Below, in pieces: positions 40,359 to 51,519 of a stretch of DNA of 64,000 nucleotides. The DNA is from an uncultured Clostridia bacterium. GTDB lineage: Bacteria > Bacillota > Clostridia > TANB77 > CAG-508. The translations under genes were made by a program, and so were the position numbers. The first letter of the stretch is position 1; every line of letters starts with the position of its first letter. The stretch lies in contig CAPOZU010000004.1 of the NCBI GenBank assembly GCA_948676835.1, positions 62,001-126,000 of the forward strand, written 5' to 3'. The notes beneath the pieces were generated by a model that was not told the origin of the DNA, made no database searches, and saw only the letters and a program-made list of their open reading frames with translations.

Positions 40359-41105
40359 ATGGACCTATTAGAAAATGAAAGAATAGATGATTTAGAATTT
40401 AAAAATTTGAAAATAATTCAAAATAGATTAGGGTTTTGTTTTGGAATAGATAGTGTATTATTATCAGATTTTGCAAAAGGAATAAAGAAAAATTCAATAG
40501 TTGTAGATATAGGAACAGGAACAGGAATTATATCTATTTTATTATCAGCTAAAACAGATATTAAAAAAATATATGGTATTGAAATTCAAGAAGATGTAGC
40601 AAATATGGCCAAAAGAAGTGTAGCTTTAAATGAATTAGAAGACAAAATAGAGGTAATAAACACAAATATAAAAGATATATTTAATTTCTTAGAACCAAAT
40701 AAAATAGACGCAATAGTAACAAATCCACCATATATGAAATTAAATACAGGAGCACAAAATGAGGAAAAGAAAAAATTAATATCTAGACATGAAGTGGAAT
40801 GCACATTAGAAGATATAATTAAAATTAGTTACAAGCTATTAAAAAGCAATGGAGAATTTTATATGGTACATAGGGCAGAAAGGATTGTAGATATTTTATA
40901 TTACTTAAGGCAATATAAATTGGAGCCAAAAGTTTTAAGATTTATTCAGCCTAAAGAGAATAAAGAACCAAATCTTGTGCTAATAAAAGCAGTAAAAAAT
41001 GCAGGTTATCAATTAACACTTGAAAAACCATTAATTATATATAATAATGATGGTAGCTATACAGATGAAATTTTAGAAATATATAATAAAAAGGGAGAAA
41101 AATAA
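40359..41105 (+). CDS. TrmN6-like tRNA adenine-N6 methyltransferase (YabB type)
   Basis: The 248 residues start MDLLENERIDDLEFKNLKII. The FGIDSVLLSDFA segment, the SAM-binding VVDIGTGTGIISILL and the catalytic VTNPPYM are typical of the TrmN6/YfiC group, which methylates A37 in tRNA. The ATG at 40359 has GGAGG just upstream. rsmI starts directly after the stop codon, a common pairing in Firmicutes. Confidence 0.88.
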   Translation: MDLLENERIDDLEFKNLKIIQNRLGFCFGIDSVLLSDFAKGIKKNSIVVDIGTGTGIISILLSAKTDIKKIYGIEIQEDVANMAKRSVALNELEDKIEVINTNIKDIFNFLEPNKIDAIVTNPPYMKLNTGAQNEEKKKLISRHEVECTLEDIIKISYKLLKSNGEFYMVHRAERIVDILYYLRQYKLEPKVLRFIQPKENKEPNLVLIKAVKNAGYQLTLEKPLIIYNNDGSYTDEILEIYNKKGEK

Positions 41106-41942
41106 ATGTCTGGTAAATTATATTTAGTAGCAACACCAATTGGAAATTTAGATGATATAACAATTAGAGCATTAAATGTTTTAAAAGAAGTGGACTTGAT
41201 TGCAGCAGAGGATACAAGGCATACACTTGGTCTTTTAAATCATTTTGAGATTTCAAAACCATTGATTAGTTATTATAAACAAACAGAAAAAGCAAGAAGT
41301 GAAATTTTAATAGAAAAATTAAAAGAAGGCAAAAATATTGCAATTGTTTCTGATGCAGGAACTCCAGGAATTTCTGATCCAGGTGAAGAGATTGTAAAAG
41401 TTGCTATAGAAAATAGCATAGAAATTATTCCTATACCTGGAGCGTGTGCGGCTATAAATGCATTAATTGCATCAGGATTATCAACAAAAGAATTCTCATT
41501 TATAGGATTTTTATCTGCTGTAAAAAAAGAAAAGAAAGAAAAGCTTGAAGAAATAAAATATGAAACAAGAACGTTAATATTATATGAAGCTCCTCATAAA
41601 TTAAAAGGGACTTTAGAAATGATTTTAGAAGTTCTAGGTGATAGAAAGATTGTCTTAGCAAGAGAATTAACCAAAATTCATGAAGAATTTATAAGAGATA
41701 AAGTAAGTTCAATATTAGATAAAATAGAAACAATAAAAGGTGAATTTGTTATATTAATTGAAGGAAGTTCAGTATCTAAAAAAGATATTGAAGAGGAAAA
41801 TATAAATAGTTTATCTTTAGATGAACATTATGATTTATATAAAAATGAAGGTCTTAGCAAAAAAGAAATTATAAAAAAAATAGCTAAAGATAGAAACGTA
41901 AATAAAAATGAGATTTATCAATATTTTATTAATAAAGAATAG
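41106..41942 (+). CDS. rsmI: 16S rRNA 2'-O-ribose C1402 methyltransferase RsmI
   Basis: The 278 residues open LYLVATPIGNLDDITIRALN, followed by AAEDTRHTLGLLNHF and SDAGTPGISDPGE, all hallmarks of the tetrapyrrole-methylase-fold RsmI family. The C-terminal helical extension is normal. The ATG abuts the previous stop codon, so the two genes are coupled. A terminator follows at 41955-41990. Confidence 0.95.
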   Translation: MSGKLYLVATPIGNLDDITIRALNVLKEVDLIAAEDTRHTLGLLNHFEISKPLISYYKQTEKARSEILIEKLKEGKNIAIVSDAGTPGISDPGEEIVKVAIENSIEIIPIPGACAAINALIASGLSTKEFSFIGFLSAVKKEKKEKLEEIKYETRTLILYEAPHKLKGTLEMILEVLGDRKIVLARELTKIHEEFIRDKVSSILDKIETIKGEFVILIEGSSVSKKDIEEENINSLSLDEHYDLYKNEGLSKKEIIKKIAKDRNVNKNEIYQYFINKE

Positions 41943-41954
41943 AAAATTTTTGTG

Positions 41955-41990
41955 AGAGAGTTAAATTAAAATTAACTCTCTATTTTTTTT
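41955..41990 (+). terminator. Terminator after rsmI
   Basis: AGAGAGTTAA and TTAACTCTCT form a 10-bp stem with a seven-base loop, followed by eight T. Confidence 0.88.
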
Positions 41991-42013
41991 GTAAAAATAA
42001 TTTCTCTGCACAT

Positions 42014-42035
42014 TTGCATGACATATGTGATGCAA
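42014..42035. promoter_or_regulatory. 22-base palindrome upstream of the giant adhesin leader
   Basis: TTGCATGACATATGTGATGCAA is nearly self-complementary. It matches the palindrome at 33185-33206 at 18 of 22 positions, with the differences arranged symmetrically. It lies about 165 bases before the leader ORF and is a candidate operator. Confidence 0.5.
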
Positions 42036-42181
42036 TGCAACTATTACCATATTAATATTTATACCGTAAGGCTTTTACTAAATTTTAACAATTTCTGTAA
42101 TATTTCTGTTACATATTTCGAAATACTAATAAATTATACTAAAAATAACTAATATAGATTAATAAGAAAGGAAAGTTGCAG

Positions 42182-42361
<180 letters not shown>

Positions 42362-42435
42362 AGGTCTATTTTTATTGTGTTTGAAACTATATAAAGATTA
42401 GTAAAAATACAAAAGAATGGAAGGAAGAGATAAAA

Positions 42436-45400
42436 ATGAAGATAAAACTTAACTTAAAAAACAAAAAATTAGTAGTATTAAGTATACTTGCAAGTATTCT
42501 TGTAATTACAGGAATTGTTTGCTTTGTTCTTAATCAATCTAAAGTTGATAATTACATATATAACTCGGATTTAAAGAGAGCAGAAATTGAGCAGATGAAA
42601 ACGTATGACCCTGTAAAAGATAACGAATCACAAGTAGAAGGTTGTCCGAATGTAGAATTTGATGCATTCTTTACAAAAGACTTAGATGGAGACGGATATA
42701 CAGAAGGTGTTCGTGGTTCATGTATTCAAATAGGTAATCAAGATACGATTTATATGGAATTACAAGTAAATATTAATGGAGAATTGAAAAATGCAAGAAT
42801 AGATATAAATAGTGATAATTTCTACTTTGAAACAGTACTTCCTAAAAGTGAAGATGTAGTAGAAAATGCAATTTCAGATAATACAAAAACAATACATTTA
42901 AAAAATATTGGGGCTGGAAAACAAATAACTTTAACAGGAAATGTAAAATCAGGAGTTTATTCTTCTGCTAGTAGAACAGCGGAAGCTATAGGAAATGATA
43001 TTACAAAACTGAGCAACAATGAAAATAGTGAAAATAGAAATAGTATTACATTAACAGGTACATATGTAATTATTGATGAAAACGGAAATAATGTTGAAAA
43101 AGATATAAGTAAAACGGTATATTTTGACTTAGATTGGCATGGAACAACACACACATCATTACCAGCATTTTTGGGTGAAAATTATAATTTTAATTATAAA
43201 GATCAAGATAAAAATTTAGAAGGAGTTGTTGATGAAGAAAAAGGAGAAGTTAAATTAAGTTTTGAAATTTTAACAAGAGAAGATGATTATCAATTAAATT
43301 TAAGTAAGTCAGAAATTGAGATAGAAATTCCAAAATTAAATGGATGTGCTCCAAAAAATGTTGAGGCAATAGATGCAGATGTAGAAAAAATTCTAAATCA
43401 AGAAGAGATTATTGGAGCTAAAGTAACTAAAACAGCAATTTTGGATGAAAACGGAGAAAAAGTTCAAAAAGAAGCCTATACAGATACATATTCATATACA
43501 AATGATCATTATAGATATAATAAATTTAAATTAATAATAACATATCCAATAGAAGCTTATGATGCTATTGGAGCAGATACTATACAATTAATAATGCCAG
43601 TTAAGGCATATTATGAAGGATATAATAATACAAGTGAGTATTTTATGAATCCTTATAAATCAGAAGTAGCAGAAGATTCTGTAATACTTACTTTCAGTAA
43701 CCCTCAAGGAAGAGGAGCTATTTTCCATGTTCGTATAGGAAAATATAGATCATATCCATGGTATCAATATATGGTATCTAATAGAAATCCAATAAGAATT
43801 TGGAATGGAATTGGAGAAAATATTAAAAATGATACGTATGAAGTAAGATGGGAAGCTTATACAGGAACAGAAGGAGAAAATAAAAAATTAACAATAAAAG
43901 AAAATAATACAGAACATGAAATCAAATTATCAGATGAACTTTTCGTTGGAAATGAAAGCATTAGTATGGAAGACTTTGTAAGCAATGTTGGAATATATTT
44001 TGGAGACCCAACAGTTATGCTTGGAAAAGATGGATGGATAAAAATATATGATGACGATGATGAAGAATCAGAGCCATTAGTAACTTTTACAATAAATGAT
44101 TGGAATAAATATAATAAATCCAATCCATATAGGTATGATGAACCTGTAAAACATATAAGAGTAGAAACAAGTGAAACAAAGAGTAATAGTACATTGTATG
44201 TTTACAATATAAAAGAAATAGATACAAACTATGTAACAGATAATTTTAGTAAAGAGGATTACTTAAAATATGACAGAATTCGCTCAAGAGTTAATGGATA
44301 TGCAGATGGTGGTTATGTAAATGAAGACATAAATTGGGCTTATTATCAAAAAACAGAATCACTTGCGCAAGTTTCACTAAGCAATAATAAAATATCAACA
44401 ACAGAAACACATAATTTAAAAATATATATTGATACACTCGTAGATGAAGAAAACAATCAAGAAAAATGGAAAAATGGTATGTTTTTATTAAAGCTTCCAA
44501 AGGAATTGACTTCAGTAGAAATTAAAGATGTTTATACAGAAAATAAAGAACTAAAAAATCCTTTAAATTATGAAATTTATGTAGAAGATGGATATACATT
44601 TATAAAAATAATAACAGAGAACGTAGAGCCTACGTCATATAGAATAACAGTAGATTGTGATGTTACACCAGATTCAACATCATTAACTCAAACTAAACCT
44701 GTAGAATTATATGCTATTAACGAAAATTGTGAAAATTATCCAAATGGATATAGTACACAAGATATATATGATTTAAATGATAATTCAAATTTCACAGAAT
44801 TAGTGAACTATTTAACTACCTCATTAAATCTTATATCCACAAATAATTTATTAACAAGTGAGTATATAAGCAATTACGATAAAACAGGAACAAACAAAAC
44901 ATATTCACCAAAAGTAGCAGGAGTTTCAAGAGAAGATAGAACAGCAAGAATAAATGTTGTAGTAAATAACAATTATTCAGGAACAAATAGTGAAGTTATA
45001 ATTTTAGGAAGAATACCGTTTAAAGGAAATAAATATGTTGAAGAAAACAATGAGAATGATATGAAATCTGAATTTACAGCAATAATGAACAGTTCAGGAA
45101 TTGTTGTACCAGAAGAATTAAAAAATATAGTGACTGTATATTATAGTGAAAATGGAGAAGCAACAACAGAGTTTAACGAGACTAATGATTGGCAAGATGC
45201 ACCTATGGACTTTAGCAAAGTAAAAAGTTATATGATTTACTTTGATAAAAATTATAAACTACAAAGAGGAGAGCAACATGAGTTTTACTATGATGTAACA
45301 ATACCAAAAGAAGTTGTATTAAATACAGAAAGTTATAGTCATCATGAAGTATCTTTTTGCTGGGATACACCACAAGGAAAACGCCCAACAAAAGTAAGAC

Positions 45401-48400
45401 CAGGAAAAGTTGGGATAACTCCAGTTGAAAAATTTAATTTGCAGTTAACTAAATTTCAAACTGGAATAGAGAAGCGTGTTCCAGGTGCATATTATAGTGT
45501 TACTGAAATAAAAACAAATGAAATGGGCGAAGAAGAAAGAATTAATTCAAAATCAGCTAGAACAAAAGAAGATGGCACATTGATAATATCAGATTTAAAC
45601 ATTGATAGATTATATGAAATTAAAGAAATTAAATCACCAGATACTCATGAATTAAATTCAGATACTATTAGAATTTTGGTAAGTATAAATGATGAAACAG
45701 GAGAATTATATGTAGAAAAAAAGTCTGGAAAAACTAGAACAGATATAATTGTTAACCAAGAAGAAAGAATAATATATTTAGAAGTTGAAGATAACCCTTC
45801 AGCAAAATTAAAAATACAAAAAACAGATAAAGATAATAGTGAAATAAAAATTGCAAATGTTAGATATAAAATAATAGGAGATAATTTGCCAGAATCAGGA
45901 AGTATTGTAACAACCAACAAAGATGGTATAGCAGAAATACAAGGTCTAACAATTGGAAAAAAATATATATTACAAGAAACTAAAGCAGCAAATGGATATT
46001 ATTTAGAGGAAGCTACTGTAGAATTTACTATATTAACAAGTGATTATATAAATTATGATATAGAAGTAAGCGGAAATATTAAAGATTCAAATATAGAAAT
46101 AATAGAAAACTCTCCAGCAATAACTTTTAATTTAACAAATGAAAGAATACCAATATTTAAAATAGTAAAAACAGATAAAAATACAGGAGAAAGATTAGGA
46201 AAAGTAAAATATAAATTAAAAGGAAAAGGTTTTGTAGAAAATGGATCAAAACTCATTACAAATGAGCAAGGAGAAATTCAGTTATCAACACTTTATCTAA
46301 ATGAAGAATATATCCTTGAGGAAACAAAGGCTTTAGAAGGATATTATACAAAAGCAGGAGAAATAAAATTTCAAATATTAAACAATAACGGAAATTATAG
46401 TTTAAAAATAAACAGTGGCGAAGATATTATAAAATCGACAGAATCAACATATACAAATGGAATACCAACATTAATATTATATATGGAAAATGAGAGAATC
46501 CCTACATTCAATTTAGATATAACAAAGATTGAAAAAGATAATCTTGAAGTTCTTTTACAAGGCGCAAAGTTTAGATTATATAGAGACGAAAAATTAGTAG
46601 GTGAAGCGATTTCAAACGAACAAGGAAAACTTGAATTTAAAAACTTATATCAATATGAGGAGGGAAAAGACTTCAATTCTACATACACATTAACAGAAGC
46701 AGAGGCGCCAAATGGATATACTACAATGAAAGATATCACATTTAGAGTACAAAATGTTGATGGAATATTAAAGTTTATAGAAGAAAGTAATAATATAGAA
46801 AGCCCAAGAAGTTATGAAGTTGTTGAAAATACAATAAAGTTAGTATTAGAAAATTCCCCATCATTTAAACTAATAAAAGTAGATGGTGAGAAAAAAGAAG
46901 AGGTTAGATTACCAAATACAAAATTTGTAATTTACAATATAGATACAGACGAAGAGGTTCCAGCAGTAGATAGTAAAGGAAATATTGTTGGTATAAAAGA
47001 GACAATTGATAGAAATGAATATTATACTTTAACAACAGATTCAAATGGAGAGTTCACAGTAGATTTAGCAGAAGGGTTTTATAAAGCAATAGAAGTAAAA
47101 GCCAATAGTGAAAAATTTGATATCACAAATCAAACATATTATTTTGGAATTGGAAAATCTAAAAAAAGTGTCGAGTTAAAATTAGATTCAGCAAATTCAA
47201 TGCTTATCTGTAGTCCTGATATGATGATAAATACAGTTGACGGTGGAACAATAAGATATAGAAATATTAATAGAAATGAAGAAGTTGACATAGGAAACGG
47301 TAATATTATAAAAATAGCTCCAGATGTTGAATGTGAAGGTGTGATTGCTAAGTATGATAGTTTAGGAAATCTTGAATGGTATAATCAAATAAAAATATCT
47401 GAGTATAATGAAAGCTATAAATATCATAATTTTTCAAATATACATAATATAATAGAAAATTCATTAGGAGAGATTATTGTAAAAATTGTATCTACTGGTA
47501 AAGGTATACAAGTTGCAGATAATAATATTATTACGAATCCACATACAGGGGCTGGCATAGACTTACTTGTAAAGTATGATAATAATGGAAATGTATTAGA
47601 TTATACAGAAGGCGATATAATAAATTGTTCAGACTACTATGGAAATGCAACTAGTTATTTAATTAATAATGATGTTGTGTTTTTAGAATTAAATGGAGAA
47701 TCATTTGACATAGGCAATGGAAATATTTTAAGAAATGATAAACAATATAGAAAATGTGATGGACATTATAATGGAAACGGTTCTTATTCTGAACATGGTA
47801 CTGATTTATCTAATTGTGATAATCAGATAGATGCATATTATAATAGTTGCTATATGATTAAGTATAATGAAAATAAAGAAATCGAATGGTATAAAAAAAT
47901 AAGTGCTAACGAAGATAATGTTAATATACAAAATATCTTAAAATTTGGAGATGAATATACCTTTACACTATTCTCAGAAAGACATTTAGAAATAGAAATT
48001 AATTTTGGAAATAAAGTAATTCCAAATCAATCAACTATATTATATGACATAAATCAAACAGAAAATGAGGCTATTGTAACTCCTTATAGTATACTTAGCA
48101 TTGATAGTAGCGGCTTTTGGGCATATAAACATTTTGAAAAAGAAATAGGATCGATAACATTACCTAATGGAGAGAGTGTATATGGAGATGCGGATGTTAG
48201 TTATTTGTTGATAAGATTTAATTCTGAAGGAGTTGTACAGTGGTATACAGTATTTGACGATAAATTAATTGAAGATGGGATAAATTATAATGAAGGCTAT
48301 ACTTTTGCTAATGAAACAAAAAATAATGGATATATAATTGGAACGGTATGTAGAGGCAAAGAGAATAGGGAAACTAGAGGTGAAATAGTTCGAGGAAAAC

Positions 48401-51400
48401 TTATAAAATATGATAGTAATGGAAATATTGAATGGGAAAAAACACCTATTGAATATGATAAAGTAATAGTTTTTAACGGACTAGTAGAAGTAAATGAAGG
48501 ATATTTGGTACAAGTATATGTAGATGGAGATGCAAAATTAGACAATGATGTTATATTAGATGGAACTGTTAATTATTATACTGTTATGTATGATAAAAAT
48601 GGAAATGTAAAATGGACAGTAAAAGGATATTTAGATTTTCAAGAGACATCAGATAATGGTTTTATTGTTGGTATAGATAAGCGAGAAGAAAAAACAATAG
48701 ACTTTGGGAATGGTATAAAAAGTTCGGAAAAGGGGCAATTTTATTTGAAATATAATCAAAATGGAATTTTACAGTATGGATTCAGAGGAGCTATGTGGGA
48801 AGATAAAATTGATAGACAAGAATATATACTACAAGGAAGAATAGATAAAGATGAAGTTGTAGATTTTGGAAATAATATTGTAATGAAAGGACCAACTAAC
48901 TTTTTTATTCAATATGCAAGTGATAATAGTGTAATAACTGCACAAGATGCAGGATTATGGGAACGACCTAAAAATACAGACAGTGGAAGAATATATCTTT
49001 TAGAAAGCAATAAAGATATAGAATTTAGAAATGGAACTAAAATACATGGGAATGGGAACTTTAATACATATTTAATAAAATGTAATTCTAATTTAGAAAT
49101 TGAGTGGTATAAAACTTATGAAGAAATTTCTTTTTTGCTTGCAGAAGAAACATCCGATGGTGGAATTATTACTGTAGTAGATAATTATTATAAAGAACCG
49201 TTAAATTTAGGAAATGGAGTATATTTAGATTCTAATCCAGAACATTGTACTACAGCACTAATAAAATTTAATAAAAATGGAATTGCAGAATGGGCAAAAA
49301 GCATAGAAGATGCAGAAGTATGGGTTTCAAAAATATCCGAACAAGAAAATAACATTATACAAGTTGAAGGTGAAATTTATGGGACAATAAACATAAATGA
49401 CAATAAAACTATAGGTACTCCAGAAAATTATACAAATATTTTATTTAGATATACTCCTCAAGAAGTAGATACACAGGTAGAAGTTGAAAGTGCATATCAG
49501 ATTGGTGGAGATTATCAGGATTTTCTAAATAATGTAGTTACTACTGAAGACGGAGGATACATAACAAGTGGAAGTCAAACAACATCAGAGAATGGTAGTT
49601 TAGAATACATTATTACTAAATATGATAGCAATGGAACAGAACTGTGGAAAAATATAATACCAGATAATAAGCAAATATTATCGATTGATAAAACTAGTGA
49701 TAATGGGTGTATAGTGATAATAGAAAAAAATTATGATGAAAATTCTATAATTAGATATGATAGTAGTGGAATACCATTGTATGAAAAAATATTAGATTTT
49801 TCTGCACAAGCTATAATGGAATATAGCAATGGAGAATATATAATAGTAGGAAGCAAAGAATCAATCTCAATACCAATTGATGAATATAATAGTATTAGAA
49901 CATATGATGGAATATTAATAAAATACAAAGAAAATGATAATAAAAACGACTGTGAAGTAATTTTTGAAAGTAAAATAACAGGAAATGTTGTTTATTTAAA
50001 TACACTAGCAAAAACAGAAGATGGTGGAATTGTTGCTGGAGGGTATTTGTCAAATTTTACAGATACCAATTTTGGAAATGGTATAATTATAAATCCAAAT
50101 AGTGAAATTAATATGAGGCAATTTCGTGGAGTAATTGCTAAATATAATAGTAATGGTATTGCAGAAGATGCAATAGTAACAGACATTCCAATTAGAAAAA
50201 TAGAATCAACGTCTGATGGTGGATATATTGTTCTTGAAAATTCTAATATTCTAGCTTCTACAAGTATAGTTAAATTTAATAAAATGAATATTGAAGAATG
50301 GTCAAAATATGATAAAGATACATGTATATATTCCGTTATAGAGACATCTGATGGAGGATATATATATACTACTTCAAGAGCAAAAAGCTATCATGGAGTA
50401 CAAATTCTAGAACAAGTAGCTGATATAATAAAATTAGATAGAAATGGAAATGAGGAATGGAGAAAAGAAATAGAGTCTAATGAAGATTATATGGTAACAA
50501 GACCTAGAGATATAAAACAGCATAAAAATGGAAAATATATATTAGTTGGAGAGTTTTGTACAGAAATATTGAATTTAGGAAATAGAATTATACTGGAAAA
50601 TAAAAGCTATCCATGGAACGTAGGAATTCAATTAGGACCTTCACCTGATGAAAAAATAGATGTAGTAGCACATTATTATGATGCAATGATTCTTACTCTA
50701 GATGCAGAAAAAATGATACCTGAAAAGCAGGAAATTACAGTTAGTAATTTTTATAAAAGACATAATATTACTACAGAGGTAAAAGAAGTAAATGGAGAAA
50801 AAGGCGGAACAATTTCAGGAGAAGGACTTACTCCATATGAAAAAGTAATACATGGAGACGCTTCTTCTAAACCAATAGAAATAAAACCAGACGAATATTA
50901 TGAATTAGTTGATGTTACAATAAATGGTGAAAAATATTCTATTTCCTCATTACAATATAATGAAGAAAAAGGAATATATACGATGCCGAAAGAAGGAATA
51001 TTTGCAAATGTATTAGACGATATTCATATTGTTGTTACATTCTGTTATACTGAAAATAAATTTACAATTAAAAAAATTGATAGTCAAACAAAAGAACTAT
51101 TAAAAGGAGCTAAATTTCAAATTATTCCAATGGAAGACACCTCAGAGACTGAACTTTTAAATACAATGCAATCTGAAAGTGGAATAAGAGATACTGATAT
51201 GCTGGCACTTACTGAAAATACTCAAGAAGGAGAATCTTCAATAAGGGACACAGATATAGCTGAAGAAATGGTATCATACAGTTTTATAAAATCAGAAGAT
51301 GGATCTTATAAATCAAACAACCAAGGTAAAGATAACACAACAGCAACTTCAAGGATAGAAGTAGATTTAAGTGATTTTAGTGGAGATTATTATTTAGAAG

Positions 51401-51519
51401 TAAATGCTGGTATATCTTCTTCAAGATTTGACGAAGGAAGAGCATATGTTACAAGAAAAAGTAGTTTAGCTCAACGGTGGATTGGAAATGTTATCACTAG
51501 AAGAACAAGTTTATTCTGA
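42436..51519 (+). CDS. Giant secreted adhesin, N-terminal frame (signal segment, SpaA/Cna-B repeats, propeller-like repeats)
   Basis: The frame encodes 3027 residues. A signal/membrane segment lies at about 11-32 (LVVLSILASILVITGIVCFV). An unassigned ectodomain fills about 40-990. At least five SpaA/Cna-B-like units follow at about 1000-1580 (for example KIQKTDKDNSEIKIANVRY, KIVKTDKNTGERLGKVKY and ITKIEKDNLEVLLQGAKF). A long array at about 1600-2750 repeats KYDSNGN-EW, TSDGGYI and FGNG motifs, like a beta-propeller. Another SpaA unit comes near 2865 (KKIDSQTKELLKGAKF). The frame stops in the middle of that domain, with no wall anchor. The next frame overlaps it and completes the protein, so this is most likely the first part of one gene of roughly 4430 residues. 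Confidence 0.85.
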   Translation: MKIKLNLKNKKLVVLSILASILVITGIVCFVLNQSKVDNYIYNSDLKRAEIEQMKTYDPVKDNESQVEGCPNVEFDAFFTKDLDGDGYTEGVRGSCIQIGNQDTIYMELQVNINGELKNARIDINSDNFYFETVLPKSEDVVENAISDNTKTIHLKNIGAGKQITLTGNVKSGVYSSASRTAEAIGNDITKLSNNENSENRNSITLTGTYVIIDENGNNVEKDISKTVYFDLDWHGTTHTSLPAFLGENYNFNYKDQDKNLEGVVDEEKGEVKLSFEILTREDDYQLNLSKSEIEIEIPKLNGCAPKNVEAIDADVEKILNQEEIIGAKVTKTAILDENGEKVQKEAYTDTYSYTNDHYRYNKFKLIITYPIEAYDAIGADTIQLIMPVKAYYEGYNNTSEYFMNPYKSEVAEDSVILTFSNPQGRGAIFHVRIGKYRSYPWYQYMVSNRNPIRIWNGIGENIKNDTYEVRWEAYTGTEGENKKLTIKENNTEHEIKLSDELFVGNESISMEDFVSNVGIYFGDPTVMLGKDGWIKIYDDDDEESEPLVTFTINDWNKYNKSNPYRYDEPVKHIRVETSETKSNSTLYVYNIKEIDTNYVTDNFSKEDYLKYDRIRSRVNGYADGGYVNEDINWAYYQKTESLAQVSLSNNKISTTETHNLKIYIDTLVDEENNQEKWKNGMFLLKLPKELTSVEIKDVYTENKELKNPLNYEIYVEDGYTFIKIITENVEPTSYRITVDCDVTPDSTSLTQTKPVELYAINENCENYPNGYSTQDIYDLNDNSNFTELVNYLTTSLNLISTNNLLTSEYISNYDKTGTNKTYSPKVAGVSREDRTARINVVVNNNYSGTNSEVIILGRIPFKGNKYVEENNENDMKSEFTAIMNSSGIVVPEELKNIVTVYYSENGEATTEFNETNDWQDAPMDFSKVKSYMIYFDKNYKLQRGEQHEFYYDVTIPKEVVLNTESYSHHEVSFCWDTPQGKRPTKVRPGKVGITPVEKFNLQLTKFQTGIEKRVPGAYYSVTEIKTNEMGEEERINSKSARTKEDGTLIISDLNIDRLYEIKEIKSPDTHELNSDTIRILVSINDETGELYVEKKSGKTRTDIIVNQEERIIYLEVEDNPSAKLKIQKTDKDNSEIKIANVRYKIIGDNLPESGSIVTTNKDGIAEIQGLTIGKKYILQETKAANGYYLEEATVEFTILTSDYINYDIEVSGNIKDSNIEIIENSPAITFNLTNERIPIFKIVKTDKNTGERLGKVKYKLKGKGFVENGSKLITNEQGEIQLSTLYLNEEYILEETKALEGYYTKAGEIKFQILNNNGNYSLKINSGEDIIKSTESTYTNGIPTLILYMENERIPTFNLDITKIEKDNLEVLLQGAKFRLYRDEKLVGEAISNEQGKLEFKNLYQYEEGKDFNSTYTLTEAEAPNGYTTMKDITFRVQNVDGILKFIEESNNIESPRSYEVVENTIKLVLENSPSFKLIKVDGEKKEEVRLPNTKFVIYNIDTDEEVPAVDSKGNIVGIKETIDRNEYYTLTTDSNGEFTVDLAEGFYKAIEVKANSEKFDITNQTYYFGIGKSKKSVELKLDSANSMLICSPDMMINTVDGGTIRYRNINRNEEVDIGNGNIIKIAPDVECEGVIAKYDSLGNLEWYNQIKISEYNESYKYHNFSNIHNIIENSLGEIIVKIVSTGKGIQVADNNIITNPHTGAGIDLLVKYDNNGNVLDYTEGDIINCSDYYGNATSYLINNDVVFLELNGESFDIGNGNILRNDKQYRKCDGHYNGNGSYSEHGTDLSNCDNQIDAYYNSCYMIKYNENKEIEWYKKISANEDNVNIQNILKFGDEYTFTLFSERHLEIEINFGNKVIPNQSTILYDINQTENEAIVTPYSILSIDSSGFWAYKHFEKEIGSITLPNGESVYGDADVSYLLIRFNSEGVVQWYTVFDDKLIEDGINYNEGYTFANETKNNGYIIGTVCRGKENRETRGEIVRGKLIKYDSNGNIEWEKTPIEYDKVIVFNGLVEVNEGYLVQVYVDGDAKLDNDVILDGTVNYYTVMYDKNGNVKWTVKGYLDFQETSDNGFIVGIDKREEKTIDFGNGIKSSEKGQFYLKYNQNGILQYGFRGAMWEDKIDRQEYILQGRIDKDEVVDFGNNIVMKGPTNFFIQYASDNSVITAQDAGLWERPKNTDSGRIYLLESNKDIEFRNGTKIHGNGNFNTYLIKCNSNLEIEWYKTYEEISFLLAEETSDGGIITVVDNYYKEPLNLGNGVYLDSNPEHCTTALIKFNKNGIAEWAKSIEDAEVWVSKISEQENNIIQVEGEIYGTININDNKTIGTPENYTNILFRYTPQEVDTQVEVESAYQIGGDYQDFLNNVVTTEDGGYITSGSQTTSENGSLEYIITKYDSNGTELWKNIIPDNKQILSIDKTSDNGCIVIIEKNYDENSIIRYDSSGIPLYEKILDFSAQAIMEYSNGEYIIVGSKESISIPIDEYNSIRTYDGILIKYKENDNKNDCEVIFESKITGNVVYLNTLAKTEDGGIVAGGYLSNFTDTNFGNGIIINPNSEINMRQFRGVIAKYNSNGIAEDAIVTDIPIRKIESTSDGGYIVLENSNILASTSIVKFNKMNIEEWSKYDKDTCIYSVIETSDGGYIYTTSRAKSYHGVQILEQVADIIKLDRNGNEEWRKEIESNEDYMVTRPRDIKQHKNGKYILVGEFCTEILNLGNRIILENKSYPWNVGIQLGPSPDEKIDVVAHYYDAMILTLDAEKMIPEKQEITVSNFYKRHNITTEVKEVNGEKGGTISGEGLTPYEKVIHGDASSKPIEIKPDEYYELVDVTINGEKYSISSLQYNEEKGIYTMPKEGIFANVLDDIHIVVTFCYTENKFTIKKIDSQTKELLKGAKFQIIPMEDTSETELLNTMQSESGIRDTDMLALTENTQEGESSIRDTDIAEEMVSYSFIKSEDGSYKSNNQGKDNTTATSRIEVDLSDFSGDYYLEVNAGISSSRFDEGRAYVTRKSSLAQRWIGNVITRRTSLF

